A stretch of DNA of 41,439 bases from a virus. Within the stretch, counting starts at the first letter, position 1. Every line of letters begins with the position of its first letter. The translations under genes were made by a program, and so were the position numbers. The notes under the pieces were generated by a model that worked only from the letters and a program-made list of their open reading frames with translations, was not told the DNA's origin and ran no database searches. The DNA lies in IMG/VR virus record IMGVR_UViG_3300021964_000160, positions 1 to 41,439 of that record; one strand, given 5' to 3'. Shown here one piece after another: positions 7,543-15,706 of the stretch.

Positions 7543-9649
7543 ACTGCTTGCTACCGAAGACCTGGTTGTGGAGAACAAGAATGTAGAGACTGCATGTTTC
7601 AATGTTCATACCCGTGTCTTGACCCTGCCCAATTGGAAGAATGCAACTCCTGTTGTCTATGACCTTCTGGTTGGACATGAAGTAGGACATGCTCTTTATA
7701 CTCCTAATATTGATTGGATTGTAGACCGTAATATTCCCCCACAGTTTGTGAACGTTGTAGAAGATGTTCGCATTGAGAAACTGATGAAGCGTCGATATCC
7801 TGGAATCTCTAAGTCATTTTGGAAAGGATATGAAGAATTAAGTGATGATGATTTTTTCCAGATTAAAAATGAAGATCTGACTTCGATTAATCTGGCAGAT
7901 AAAATCAATATTCATTACAAGATTGGTAAATTTGTTGATGTTCCCTTTGAGAACGATCAAGAGAAAGATCTTATGAAGAGATCTGGTGAGACTGAGACCT
8001 TTGAGGAAGTATTGGATATTGCAGAAGAAATTTACAAGTATTGTCTGGACAAGAAAGAGCAGGAAAGTAAAATTAATTTCGACAATCACGGCACACAGGG
8101 TGCATCTGGCGGTGAAGAAGGTGAGGGTGAAGAGGAGCAAGAGCAAGAATATTCTGCGAGTGGAGACGATTCTGAATCATCTGGTTCTGATGAGAGTGAA
8201 GACGGTGAGATGCCTGATATCAATGATCAGCAGCAGGGTATGTCTGGTGGAGAAACTTCTGTTCCTGATGTAAAGACCATGAGCGCATTTGATGATGCTG
8301 TTCGTGAGAATCTACTGGATCAGGATGCTCGTGATAATGTATATGTAGAACTTCCTGAGTTGGATCTTAAACAGATTATTATCCCGAACTCTAAGATTCA
8401 TCAGTTGTGTGAAGAACAGTGGTCGGAAGAATCTACACCACTGATGTTCTTTCAATATGTTGATGAGGCATTTAACAAGTTTAAGCGTAGTGCCCAGAAA
8501 GAAGTCAACTATCTGGTGAAGGAGTTTGAGTGCCGTAAGTCTGCTGCTGCATATGCTCGTGCGTCAACTTCTAAGACAGGAGTTCTTGACTGCACCAAAC
8601 TTCATACATACAAATACAATGAAGACCTTTTCAAAAAGGTCACAACATTTGCTGATGGTAAGAATCACGGTCTGGTATTTGTACTTGATTGGTCTGGTTC
8701 AATGGGCAATGTTATGCTTGATACTATGAAGCAACTCTTCAACCTTGTATGGTTTTGTAAAAAAGTTGGTATTCCTTTCGATGTCTATGCATTTACTAAC
8801 GACTATCCTCGTGACGACGGGATGGGTATTGCTGAATTATCCTACGAAAAGAAAGATGGACTAGTTCGAGTTGGCGAGTCTTTTTCAATGCTGCACTTTC
8901 TCACAAGTAAAGTTAAAGGGAAAGAACTAGAACAGCAGATTCTCCACATGTTCCGTATGGGATATCACTTCAGTTCTAATTGGGGAGTACCATATACCAT
9001 TCCTGTGGGATTATATCTTTCTGGAACTCCTCTCAATGAGGCACTGATTACTTTGAAGCAAATCATCCCTCAATTTAAGTCACAAAATAATTTAGAGAAA
9101 GTTCAATGTGTAATCCTGACCGATGGTGAAGCACCTCCTCTCAAGTATCATAAAGAGTTTCTTGGTCGAAAAGTATACGACACAGAACCATATCTCGGAG
9201 TCAATAGTCTTAATGGAGATTCATTTATCCGTGATCGCAAAACCGGACACACATACTCTATGATGCAAGACTGGAATGACCAGTCAAGATTCAGTCATAC
9301 TGGTGCGATGCTTAAACTTCTCCGTAATCGTATGCCTTCAGTCAACTTTATTGGTATTCGTGTTCTTGCTACTCGTGATGCAAACTGCTTCATCCGTCAA
9401 CATGTACCAAACTTTAATGATTATGCTAAGATTCAACGTCAATGGAAAAAAGACAAGTCCTTTACTCTTACCGAGTCTGGGTATCATAAGTATTTCGGAT
9501 TATCTGCTAGTGCTATGAATCAGGACACAGATTTTGAAGTCAAAGAAGATGCTACAAAAACACAGATTAAGACTGCTTTTGTTAAGAGTTTGAGAACTAA
9601 AAAAATGAATAAAAAAGTTTTAGGTGAGTTTATTGAACTCATTGCATAA
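7481..9649 (+). CDS. CobT-like protein: zinc metallopeptidase motif plus VWA domain
   Basis: A 722-residue protein with three parts. The N-terminal part carries a zinc-protease motif HEVGH at residues 66-70 and a likely third ligand in NVVEDVRIE (91-99). An acidic, low-complexity linker (about 205-260, rich in Glu, Ser, Gly) follows. A VWA domain begins near residue 397 with the metal-binding motif VLDWSGSMGN (D403-x-S-G-S). This layout resembles VWA partners of MoxR-type AAA+ ATPases, such as CobT with CobS, and cobS is two genes downstream. In CobNST chelatase CobT helps insert cobalt, but no CobN is seen here and the HExxH motif suggests proteolysis or chaperone work on another target. ATG 7481 is used; ATG 7505 is an alternative. 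Confidence 0.8.
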   Translation: MSPYERTPMTVSHEIKSQLAKLLATEDLVVENKNVETACFNVHTRVLTLPNWKNATPVVYDLLVGHEVGHALYTPNIDWIVDRNIPPQFVNVVEDVRIEKLMKRRYPGISKSFWKGYEELSDDDFFQIKNEDLTSINLADKINIHYKIGKFVDVPFENDQEKDLMKRSGETETFEEVLDIAEEIYKYCLDKKEQESKINFDNHGTQGASGGEEGEGEEEQEQEYSASGDDSESSGSDESEDGEMPDINDQQQGMSGGETSVPDVKTMSAFDDAVRENLLDQDARDNVYVELPELDLKQIIIPNSKIHQLCEEQWSEESTPLMFFQYVDEAFNKFKRSAQKEVNYLVKEFECRKSAAAYARASTSKTGVLDCTKLHTYKYNEDLFKKVTTFADGKNHGLVFVLDWSGSMGNVMLDTMKQLFNLVWFCKKVGIPFDVYAFTNDYPRDDGMGIAELSYEKKDGLVRVGESFSMLHFLTSKVKGKELEQQILHMFRMGYHFSSNWGVPYTIPVGLYLSGTPLNEALITLKQIIPQFKSQNNLEKVQCVILTDGEAPPLKYHKEFLGRKVYDTEPYLGVNSLNGDSFIRDRKTGHTYSMMQDWNDQSRFSHTGAMLKLLRNRMPSVNFIGIRVLATRDANCFIRQHVPNFNDYAKIQRQWKKDKSFTLTESGYHKYFGLSASAMNQDTDFEVKEDATKTQIKTAFVKSLRTKKMNKKVLGEFIELIA

Positions 9650-9652
9650 ATA
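9645..9652 (+). promoter_or_regulatory. T4-late-like promoter box CATAAATA
   Basis: CATAAATA matches TATAAATA at seven of eight bases. It overlaps the stop of the CobT-like gene and lies 25 nt before the next ATG, the usual distance for late boxes in this window. Confidence 0.5.
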
Positions 9653-9676
9653 TTTAAAACCTCATCATTTAAATCT

Positions 9677-9916
9677 ATGTCTAAATTCGGAGATTTAGTT
9701 AAGGGAAAAAAAGGAGCACCAGCACCTGCTGCTCAAGCACCAGCACCTGCTGCTCCTACCCCTCCTGCCCCTGTAGCAGCACCTACTCCTGTCGCTAAAA
9801 CAATGGGTGATATGTCTAAAATTGAACTTGAGGAACTTGGTCGCACCAAAGGTATCGAACTTGACCGCCGTAAGAGCAAGTCGAAACTTATCAAGGAACT
9901 CAAGGACATTGGGTGA
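9677..9916 (+). CDS. Ala/Pro-rich adaptor with C-terminal HeH/SAP-like helix pair
   Basis: A 79-residue protein. The N-terminus is short and basic (MSKFGDLVKGKKG), residues 14-41 are an Ala/Pro linker with repeated APAP units, and the last 35 residues (KIELEELGRTKGIELDRRK then SKSKLIKELKDIG) match the helix-extended-helix pattern of HeH, LEM and SAP domains. Those domains bind DNA or hold protein complexes together. It sits between the CobT-like gene and cobS, has a late-type box in front and a strong terminator behind, so it may be made separately from them. Confidence 0.75.
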   Translation: MSKFGDLVKGKKGAPAPAAQAPAPAAPTPPAPVAAPTPVAKTMGDMSKIELEELGRTKGIELDRRKSKSKLIKELKDIG

Positions 9917-9939
9917 ACCAATCTTACAACTGTCTGAAT

Positions 9940-9962
9940 GGGGGTCATAAGACCCCCTTTTT
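9940..9962 (+). terminator. Rho-independent terminator before cobS
   Basis: GGGGGTC (9940-9946) and GACCCCC (9951-9957) form a perfect 7 bp stem with a 4-base loop ATAA, followed by five T. It ends the transcript of the HeH-like gene. Confidence 0.92.
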
Positions 9963-10002
9963 GGTCTATAATAACTTCAGTTGAAACAAAGCACACAACA
10001 TC

Positions 10003-11094
10003 ATGTCTCTCTCTTCCGAGTACATTCGCACTTCACTTCAATCCATGTATGGCGAGTCTGTCACCAGTGGCGATATTCGAGCATGGTGTGCAATGAATGG
10101 TGCTAATTATCAAACCGTTTCTAAAAAAATTGATGAATATAAAACTGGTCGTGGAAAATGGAATTTGAGTGTGCCTGAACAACTTGAGCAGACCTACCAG
10201 GCACCCCCTGCTATGCCTGCTGTCGAACAAAATCTAATTCCTGCAAAAGATGATACTTTCGTCAAGTTTGGTAACTTTGGTGATCTTAAAAAGATTATTC
10301 AATCCCGTCTATTCTACCCAACGTTTATTACTGGACTATCTGGAAATGGTAAAACCCTCTCGGTTGAGCAAGCATGTGCTCAATTGGGTAGAGAACTTAT
10401 TCGTGTAAACATTACTATTGAAACTGATGAAGATGATCTTATTGGCGGTTTCCGTCTTATTAATGGTGAAACCGTCTGGCACAATGGCCCAGTCATTGAA
10501 GCACTCCAACGAGGATCTGTCCTGCTCCTTGATGAGATCGACCTTGCCTCTAATAAAATTCTCTGTCTCCAGTCTATCCTTGAAGGAAATGGAGTCTTTC
10601 TCAAAAAAATTGGACAGTTTATCCGACCCAGTGCAGGTTTCAACGTCATCGCAACCGCAAACACTAAAGGTAAAGGTTCAGACGATGGACGATTCATTGG
10701 AACTAACGTGCTCAACGAAGCATTCCTTGAGCGATTCCCAGTAACCTTTGAGCAGTATTATCCTGCCCCTGCGACTGAACAGAAGATTCTGGAAGGCATT
10801 GCTCTGGATCTTGGTGTGGAAGATCGCGACTTCTGCAAGCGTCTGGTGGACTGGGCAGATATTATCCGTAAGACCTTCTACGATGGTGGTATTGAGGAAA
10901 TCATCAGCACCCGCCGTCTAGTGCATATTATTCGTGCCTATAGCATCTTTGATAATAAAGCAAAGGCAATTGATGTTTGTACCGCACGATTTGATGATGA
11001 AACCAAGCAAGCATTCCTTGAACTATATGACAAAGTTGATGTTGACTTTGTGATGCCTTCCGAAGATACCATTGACACATTTACCGCTGAATGA
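10003..11094 (+). CDS. cobS: CobS-like MoxR-family AAA+ ATPase
   Basis: A 363-residue AAA+ protein. Walker A is GLSGNGKT at about residues 109-116, Walker B is VLLLDEIDLAS (near 172-182), sensor 1 lies in NVIATANTKG, and NEAFLERFPVTFEQYYP carries the arginine finger region. The N-terminal 60 residues resemble the small domain of CobS (DIRAWCAMNGANYQTVSKKI). cobS is near-universal in T4-like cyanophages and is usually described as the cobaltochelatase ATPase subunit for vitamin B12 synthesis, although no CobN subunit is seen here. TATAAT at 9967-9972 may be a -10, but no -35 fits because the terminator occupies that place. Confidence 0.88.
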   Translation: MSLSSEYIRTSLQSMYGESVTSGDIRAWCAMNGANYQTVSKKIDEYKTGRGKWNLSVPEQLEQTYQAPPAMPAVEQNLIPAKDDTFVKFGNFGDLKKIIQSRLFYPTFITGLSGNGKTLSVEQACAQLGRELIRVNITIETDEDDLIGGFRLINGETVWHNGPVIEALQRGSVLLLDEIDLASNKILCLQSILEGNGVFLKKIGQFIRPSAGFNVIATANTKGKGSDDGRFIGTNVLNEAFLERFPVTFEQYYPAPATEQKILEGIALDLGVEDRDFCKRLVDWADIIRKTFYDGGIEEIISTRRLVHIIRAYSIFDNKAKAIDVCTARFDDETKQAFLELYDKVDVDFVMPSEDTIDTFTAE

Positions 11095-11100
11095 TATAAT
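11072..11100 (+). promoter_or_regulatory. Consensus sigma70-like promoter in the end of cobS
   Basis: TTGACA (11072-11077), 17 nt, TATAAT (11095-11100): a perfect match to the bacterial housekeeping consensus. It lies across the cobS stop and would start RNA near 11107, leading into the DUF3310-like gene, gp45 and the clamp loader. Confidence 0.85.
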
Positions 11101-11131
11101 GACGAATGCTTGGTCCCTACTTTATGATACA

Positions 11132-11548
11132 ATGACGGAACATTCAAAGTATTATTACGATACTGATCGTAATAAAGACATATTAGACCCATCGATGCCA
11201 CCATGGGGTCACAGTGATTTAGAATACCAAATCAATAATCCTGCTATGAACAACGAATCTACACGCTACAAATATAATGAGGCAGAAATTCTCAAAGAAT
11301 TAACTGATTATATTGTTAGAACATATGATCAGCATTATTCTGCTGGTTCTGATAAGATTCAGACTCTTGATTTAATTGAAGCATGTGGTGATGGTGAGGC
11401 ATTCTGCCGATCCAATATCCTCAAGTATGCTTCTCGATACGACAAGAAAGGAACTGCCCGTCGTGACATTATGAAGATTCTGCACTATGCTGTACTTCTG
11501 ATGCATTTCAATGACAAGAACGCTCAACGTGAAACTTACCCTCAGTGA
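11132..11548 (+). CDS. DUF3310-like small protein upstream of gp45
   Basis: A 138-residue protein. The C-terminal half (DQHYSAGSDKIQTLDLIEACG, then FCRSNILKYASRYDKKGT, then RRDIMKILHYAVLLMHF) has the pattern of the phage DUF3310 family, in which a His-Tyr start, an N-I-x-K-Y-x-x-R core and a final helix recur. Its function is not established. The frame is also open from ATG 11099, but the promoter at 11072 would start RNA near 11107, so ATG 11132 is preferred; neither has a clear ribosome-binding site. Its stop overlaps the gp45 start, implying coupled translation with the clamp. Confidence 0.72.
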   Translation: MTEHSKYYYDTDRNKDILDPSMPPWGHSDLEYQINNPAMNNESTRYKYNEAEILKELTDYIVRTYDQHYSAGSDKIQTLDLIEACGDGEAFCRSNILKYASRYDKKGTARRDIMKILHYAVLLMHFNDKNAQRETYPQ

Positions 11549-12234
11549 TGAAAATCCGAAATCCTATGAAACTGTCTGAAAAAACTGTCAATCTTTTGAA
11601 GAACTTTGCTTCTATCAATCAGTCTATTGCATTCAAGAAGGGCAATACTCTCCGCACCATGTCTGTGATGAAGAACATCTTGGCAGAGGCAGAGATTGAA
11701 GAAGAGATTCCACAGGACTTTGCAATCTATGACCTAGTTCAATTCTTGAATGGTGTCACCCTGCACGACAACCCTTCTATCGAGTTCCCTAACGAGTCAA
11801 ATCTGACCATCCGTGAGGGTAAGGACCGCAAGACCAAATACTTCTTTGCTGACCCTAGCGTAATCGTTTCTCCTCCTGAGAAGTCCATTGCACTACCCAC
11901 AGAAGACGTTTGCTTTAAACTTGATAGCACCCAACTACAGTCGCTCCTGAAGGCATCTGCGGTTTATCAACTCCCCGATCTGGTGGCAGTTGGTGAAGCA
12001 GGTGTGGTCAAACTGGTTGTCCGTGATAAGAAGAATGACACATCTAACGAATACTCAATCAACGTCGGTCTGACTGATCAAGAGTTCAACTTTAATTTTA
12101 AGGTTGAGAACATCAAGATTCTCCCTGGAACTTATGAGGTTGTTATCTCCCAGAAACTTCTGGCACGATTTGTCAATACTAACTTTAACCTGACATACTT
12201 TATCGCACTTGAACCCGACTCAACGTTTGGCTGA
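11548..12234 (+). CDS. 45: gp45 sliding clamp
   Basis: A 228-residue processivity clamp that tethers DNA polymerase and, in T4, activates late transcription with gp55 and gp33. MKLSEKTVNLLKNFASINQS matches the start of T4 gp45 (MKLSKDTTALLKNFATINS), and the interior FAIYDLVQFLNGV and end TYFIALEPDSTFG align with the T4 FDVAIYDLNGFLG and YVVALEADSTHDF. The ATG at 11548 overlaps the previous stop. The ATG at 11566 matches the T4 N-terminus and may be the true start. It is followed by a small membrane protein, then the clamp-loader genes. Confidence 0.93.
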   Translation: MKIRNPMKLSEKTVNLLKNFASINQSIAFKKGNTLRTMSVMKNILAEAEIEEEIPQDFAIYDLVQFLNGVTLHDNPSIEFPNESNLTIREGKDRKTKYFFADPSVIVSPPEKSIALPTEDVCFKLDSTQLQSLLKASAVYQLPDLVAVGEAGVVKLVVRDKKNDTSNEYSINVGLTDQEFNFNFKVENIKILPGTYEVVISQKLLARFVNTNFNLTYFIALEPDSTFG

Positions 12235-12241
12235 TGTCCCT

Positions 12242-12433
12242 ATGAGGATAATAGGCAGTGGTCTTGTGATCCTTGCCTATTTTATTATTCTCCATGTGAA
12301 TACAACTGTAGGTGTCGCTCTCCAAATGATTGGAGATAGTATATCGATTCCTTACTTTATACGGACAAAATCCTGGGATGTTGTTACTATGATATCATTC
12401 CTATTAGTGATTTCCCTAACACATTTATTATGA
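12242..12433 (+). CDS. Small two-helix membrane protein
   Basis: A 63-residue hydrophobic protein of unknown function. Residues 4-22 (IGSGLVILAYFIILHVNTT) and about 45-62 (WDVVTMISFLLVISLTHL) are predicted membrane segments, with IGDSISIPYFIRTKSW between them. ATG 12242 follows the gp45 stop by 7 nt. Its stop overlaps the next start by 4 nt. It could be one of the small membrane proteins phages use to alter the host membrane, but nothing more specific can be said. Confidence 0.65.
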   Translation: MRIIGSGLVILAYFIILHVNTTVGVALQMIGDSISIPYFIRTKSWDVVTMISFLLVISLTHLL

Positions 12434-12942
12434 ACATTTTCGTCACAAACGAATCCCCATGGAAGTCTGCAGAGATTCTACCTGACAAGCACATCGTCAA
12501 GATGCCTCTGGAGACGTGTCAGATGCTTGCTATCGTTGCATCAGACAAGTGGGGTCATGGTTATGGTACTTTGCCTAAGGCAGACGGCACACCCTATGCT
12601 ACAGAGAAGGGAGCGTTCCGTAATCACCCCTGCACTAAGTGGGCAAACGAGACTATAGAAAACACTAGATGGTTGCTTGCTCACGGTATAGCATTATGTG
12701 AAGAGTATTTTAATCGATATGGTAAATGCCATACTTGCTTTAAAACTCTCCTTGTTGCTGATGAGATCATTCCTTATGTGAAATGGGATGACCACACTCC
12801 TTTTGTCTTTGCAGGACCTGACGAGTATAAGTATGATACAAGCATTGATATCTTCACTGCTTACAAGATGTATATTGCATCTAAACCTTGGGTATGCGAT
12901 AATTACCTTCGTCTCCCCCACCGTAAACCTGACTGGATTTGA
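12430..12942 (+). CDS. Phage protein with pyrimidine-dimer-glycosylase-like pattern
   Basis: A 170-residue protein of a family common in phages. Recognisable parts are MNIFVTNESPWKSAEIL, PDKHIVKMPLETCQMLAIV, then HPCTKWANETIENTRWLLAHG and ALCEEYFNRYGKCHTCFKT. From memory, relatives starting with a similar D-K-H-V-V-K-M-I-L-E stretch are sometimes annotated as pyrimidine dimer DNA glycosylases, because of a faint resemblance to T4 endonuclease V. That would fit UV repair in a phage of sunlit water, but is not proven. It lies between gp45 and gp44 with overlapping ends. Confidence 0.7.
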   Translation: MNIFVTNESPWKSAEILPDKHIVKMPLETCQMLAIVASDKWGHGYGTLPKADGTPYATEKGAFRNHPCTKWANETIENTRWLLAHGIALCEEYFNRYGKCHTCFKTLLVADEIIPYVKWDDHTPFVFAGPDEYKYDTSIDIFTAYKMYIASKPWVCDNYLRLPHRKPDWI

Positions 12943-12944
12943 TT

Positions 12945-13901
12945 ATGAACCAAATTGATAAAAAACCTTTCATCTGGGTGGAGGCGTATAGACCACAGAC
13001 CATTCAGGAATGTATCCTTCCTGAAGATACAAAGAAAATGTTCCAAGATTTTCTAAATAAGGGTGAAATTCCCAATATGTTACTGACAGGACCCCCTGGT
13101 ATTGGTAAAACTACAGTAGCAAAGGCATTGTGCAATGAACTAGGAGTAGATTATTATGTCATCAATGGGTCCGATGAAGGACGATTCTTGGATACTGTCC
13201 GAAACAATGCGAAGAATTTCGCTTCGACCGTCTCGCTTCAAGCAACTGCAAAACACAAAGTCATCATCATTGATGAAGCAGATAACACATCCAACGATGT
13301 ACAACTCTGCTTACGGGCGTTTATTGAGGAGTTTGCTGGTAACTGCAGATTCATCTTCACCTGTAACTACAAAAACAAAATTCTTGAACCACTCCACTCC
13401 CGATGTACAGTCGTTGAGTTTGGAATTAAAGGAAAAGAACGAGCAAAGATTGCCAACGGTTTCTTCCTTAGACTTCAAGAAATCCTCACAGGTGAAGGCA
13501 TCGAGTACGACAACAAAGTACTCGCTGAACTCATTGGAAAGCACTTCCCAGACTGGAGACGAGTCCTCAATGAGTGTCAACGATACTCCGTTTCTGGTAA
13601 GATTGATTCGGGGATCCTTGCGTCGTTTGGGGATATCGCAGTAAATGACCTTGTTAAGAATATTAAGGAAAAGAACTTTACTGATGTACGTAAGTGGATC
13701 GTTTCTAATTTGGACAATGATCCTAATGTACTTCTGCGTCGTGCTTACGATGCTCTTTACGAAGTTCTGGACGGTCCTAGCATTGCTGCTGCTGTGCTCA
13801 TTGTTGCTAAGTATCAGTATCAGTCGGCATTTGTCGCAGACCAAGAAATCAACCTCTTGGCGGCAATGACTGAAATAATGGTGGAGTGTCAATTCCGTTA
13901 A
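12945..13901 (+). CDS. 44: gp44 clamp-loader large subunit
   Basis: A 318-residue AAA+ ATPase (T4 gp44 has 319) that, with gp62, opens gp45 and places it on primed DNA. WVEAYRPQTIQECILPEDT corresponds to T4 QKYRPSTIDECILPA. Walker A is TGPPGIGKTT (about residues 48-57), Walker B VIIIDEADNTS (near 107-117), and LHSRCTVVEF holds the SRC arginine-finger motif. The ATG at 12945 is chosen over an in-frame TTG at 12939. An Sm-like gene follows after a 22 nt gap. The small subunit gp62 is further on at 15332 because five small or unrelated ORFs intervene. Confidence 0.94.
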   Translation: MNQIDKKPFIWVEAYRPQTIQECILPEDTKKMFQDFLNKGEIPNMLLTGPPGIGKTTVAKALCNELGVDYYVINGSDEGRFLDTVRNNAKNFASTVSLQATAKHKVIIIDEADNTSNDVQLCLRAFIEEFAGNCRFIFTCNYKNKILEPLHSRCTVVEFGIKGKERAKIANGFFLRLQEILTGEGIEYDNKVLAELIGKHFPDWRRVLNECQRYSVSGKIDSGILASFGDIAVNDLVKNIKEKNFTDVRKWIVSNLDNDPNVLLRRAYDALYEVLDGPSIAAAVLIVAKYQYQSAFVADQEINLLAAMTEIMVECQFR

Positions 13902-13923
13902 ACAAACTATTAGGTAAATTAAA

Positions 13924-14208
13924 ATGAATGTAAAACTGTTACGCATCAGCACTGGCGAAGAAGTAGTTGCTGAAATTGTTGAAGAAACTGATGAAACTAT
14001 TACTGTAAGGAATGGACTTGTCTGTGTTCCCCAAGCACAGAGTGTTGGATTTATTCCTTGGGCAACTGTAGTTGATAAGCAAGAACCTGAGATTACAGTA
14101 GGGAGACAGTTTATTGTTTATATTGCAGCACTTGACCCTACTGTAAAAAACAAGTATAGTGAAATGTTCGGCGGTATTACCACCCCAGATAAAAAACTCA
14201 TTTTATGA
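13924..14208 (+). CDS. Sm-like small conserved protein (paralogue B)
   Basis: A 94-residue protein built of short strands: VKLLRISTGEEVVAEIVEET, TITVRNGLVCVPQ, VGFIPWATVVD, then ITVGRQFIVYIAAL with a short charged tail. The S-T-G-E-E-V-V-A-E-I signature matches the paralogues at 3253 and 18380. The size and strand order suggest an Sm/LSm-type barrel, which in bacteria (Hfq) binds RNA; that is structural inference only. It sits directly after gp44 and overlaps the start of the methylase gene by 4 nt. Confidence 0.75.
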   Translation: MNVKLLRISTGEEVVAEIVEETDETITVRNGLVCVPQAQSVGFIPWATVVDKQEPEITVGRQFIVYIAALDPTVKNKYSEMFGGITTPDKKLIL

Positions 14209-15056
14209 TGAATCTAAAGTCTTATAAAACTATGTTGCGCTATCCTGGCGGAAAGAGTAGGGCAACAACCAAAATAGATCCTTACTTCCCTGACCTAAGG
14301 GAGTATAAGGAATATAGAGAACCATTTCTTGGTGGTGGTAGCGTTGCTATTCACGTCACCAAGAAGTATCCACACTTGGATGTCTGGGTTAACGACTTGT
14401 ATGAACCTCTATATAATTTCTGGAGAGTCTTGCAGAGTGATAGTTCCAGTCTTACTGAGTGTATTCGTAATTTTAAGTCACAGAATCCTGAACCTGTATC
14501 TGCTAAAGACTTATTCCTAGAATCAAAAGAAATTGTAAATGACCATACTAAATCAAATCTATCTCGCGCAGCTGCTTTTTATATTGTCAATAAGTGCAGT
14601 TTTAGTGGTCTCACAGAATCATCATCCTTCAGCAAACAAGCAAGTGTCTCCAACTTCTCAATGCGAGGCATCGAAAAACTTCCAGGATACTCTCAACTAA
14701 TCAAAGATTGGAAAATTACCAATCTTAGTTATGAGCAACTTCTTACTGATGATAAGAATATTTTTACTTATCTAGATCCACCATATGAGATTGGTTCTAA
14801 TCTATATGGTAAGAAAGGTAGTATGCATAGTGGATTTAATCATGATCACTTCGCTATTAAATGTGATAGATTTATTGGTCCTCAACTTATATCTTATAAT
14901 TCGTCTCAATTGATTAAAGATAGATTTAAAGGATGGGAAGCAAGCGAGTTTGACCTTACATATACAATGAGATCTGTGGGTGAATATATGCGTGAGCAGA
15001 AAGAACGAAAAGAACTTTTAATTTTTAATTATGACAAATCCAAATCAACTCTATGA
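14205..15056 (+). CDS. dam: Dam-like DNA adenine N6-methyltransferase
   Basis: A 283-residue D12-class adenine methylase. The S-adenosylmethionine motif is present as RYPGGKSRATTKI (residues 12-24) with FLGGGSVAIHV at about 41-51, and the catalytic motif DPPY is at about 191-194 in TYLDPPYE. AFYIVNKCSFSGL is the conserved middle segment of the family. These enzymes often methylate GATC, but the target cannot be read here. It may protect phage DNA from host restriction or time replication. The start overlaps the Sm-like gene as ATGATG. Confidence 0.9.
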   Translation: MMNLKSYKTMLRYPGGKSRATTKIDPYFPDLREYKEYREPFLGGGSVAIHVTKKYPHLDVWVNDLYEPLYNFWRVLQSDSSSLTECIRNFKSQNPEPVSAKDLFLESKEIVNDHTKSNLSRAAAFYIVNKCSFSGLTESSSFSKQASVSNFSMRGIEKLPGYSQLIKDWKITNLSYEQLLTDDKNIFTYLDPPYEIGSNLYGKKGSMHSGFNHDHFAIKCDRFIGPQLISYNSSQLIKDRFKGWEASEFDLTYTMRSVGEYMREQKERKELLIFNYDKSKSTL

Positions 15057-15180
15057 TGATATGGCAAAACTTAATGCCCTCTACGAAGAGTTGCTTTGGG
15101 GTCATGATGATATCCTTGAATTTGTAGTAGACTATAAGAACAAGCAAATTATTATTAGGAACAAAACTCAGGACGGATGA
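15031..15180 (+). CDS. 49-residue small ORF after dam
   Basis: A small acidic protein (MTNPNQLYDDMAKLNALYEE, then LLWGHDDILEFVVDYKNKQ). It overlaps the last 26 nt of dam and ends with a 4 nt overlap with the next ORF, so the string dam-this-next-gp62 is translationally linked. A likely short helix is followed by two strands. It has the look of conserved cyanophage small proteins but no family is assigned. Confidence 0.6.
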   Translation: MTNPNQLYDDMAKLNALYEELLWGHDDILEFVVDYKNKQIIIRNKTQDG

Positions 15181-15341
15181 AAAGACTAGGACGCATTTGG
15201 AAATATAGTTTGGGAAGTTTTTCTGACGACAAAACCCACAAGTACGATAACTACGTGGTTATAGTACGGACTGCTATATTCATTTCTTATCTCATTACTA
15301 ATTGTTTTATTATTGCAGGAGTGATCCGACATTGGAACTAA
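15177..15341 (+). CDS. 54-residue single-pass membrane protein
   Basis: MKRLGRIWKYSLGSFSDDKT opens the protein, and a hydrophobic segment VVIVRTAIFISYLITNCFII (about 27-46) can span the membrane, followed by AGVIRHWN. Its positive N-terminus and short C-terminal tail suggest the N-terminus is in the cytoplasm. The start overlaps the previous stop by 4 nt and its end overlaps gp62 by 10 nt. It is probably a real small membrane protein, function unknown. Confidence 0.65.
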   Translation: MKRLGRIWKYSLGSFSDDKTHKYDNYVVIVRTAIFISYLITNCFIIAGVIRHWN

Positions 15342-15706
15342 AAGACTGGTTGAATTCCATTAACGTAAATAAAAAGAATCTTCTTAATGAAGACCCCACA
15401 GCAAAATATCCAGCATATATTGTGAATCGCTGTATGTCCGGTCAACTGGACACAGTTCTTTTCGCTAATCAAATGAACTTGAACTCACATTTAGATTCCA
15501 ATCTTCAGTATTCGTTCATGCTAAATAGTGTGAGGAAACGGAAAAGATTCTCTCCGTGGATCCGAAAGGACGAAATCAGAGATTTAGATTATGTCAAGCG
15601 TTATTATGGATATAATAACGAAAAAGCAAAACAGGCTCTGATCATTCTTACCAAAGAACAATTGTTATTCATTAAATCTAAATTTGAGACTGGAGGAAAA
15701 AGATGA
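15332..15706 (+). CDS. 62: gp62 clamp-loader small subunit
   Basis: A 124-residue protein and partner of gp44. MELKDWLNSINVNKKNLL (Met from TTG), KYPAYIVNRCMSGQLDTVLFANQMN and SPWIRKDEIRDLDYVKRYYGYN fit gp62 of cyanophages; T4 gp62 (187 residues) has the equivalent QFPECMPAVYAMN and GKRYGKWAK segments, so this one is shorter. No ATG is placed sensibly; the TTG at 15332 has AGGAG ten bases upstream (15317-15321) and is the best start, giving an unusual start codon. It overlaps regA by 4 nt. The unusual start may lower its level relative to gp44, which is needed in a 4:1 ratio. Confidence 0.85.
   Translation: MELKDWLNSINVNKKNLLNEDPTAKYPAYIVNRCMSGQLDTVLFANQMNLNSHLDSNLQYSFMLNSVRKRKRFSPWIRKDEIRDLDYVKRYYGYNNEKAKQALIILTKEQLLFIKSKFETGGKR

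Noticed and set aside
13311-13952. Minus-strand open frame of 213 codons over gp44
   Set aside because: Shadow of gp44 and the start of the next gene; no family pattern, and all supported genes are on the + strand.
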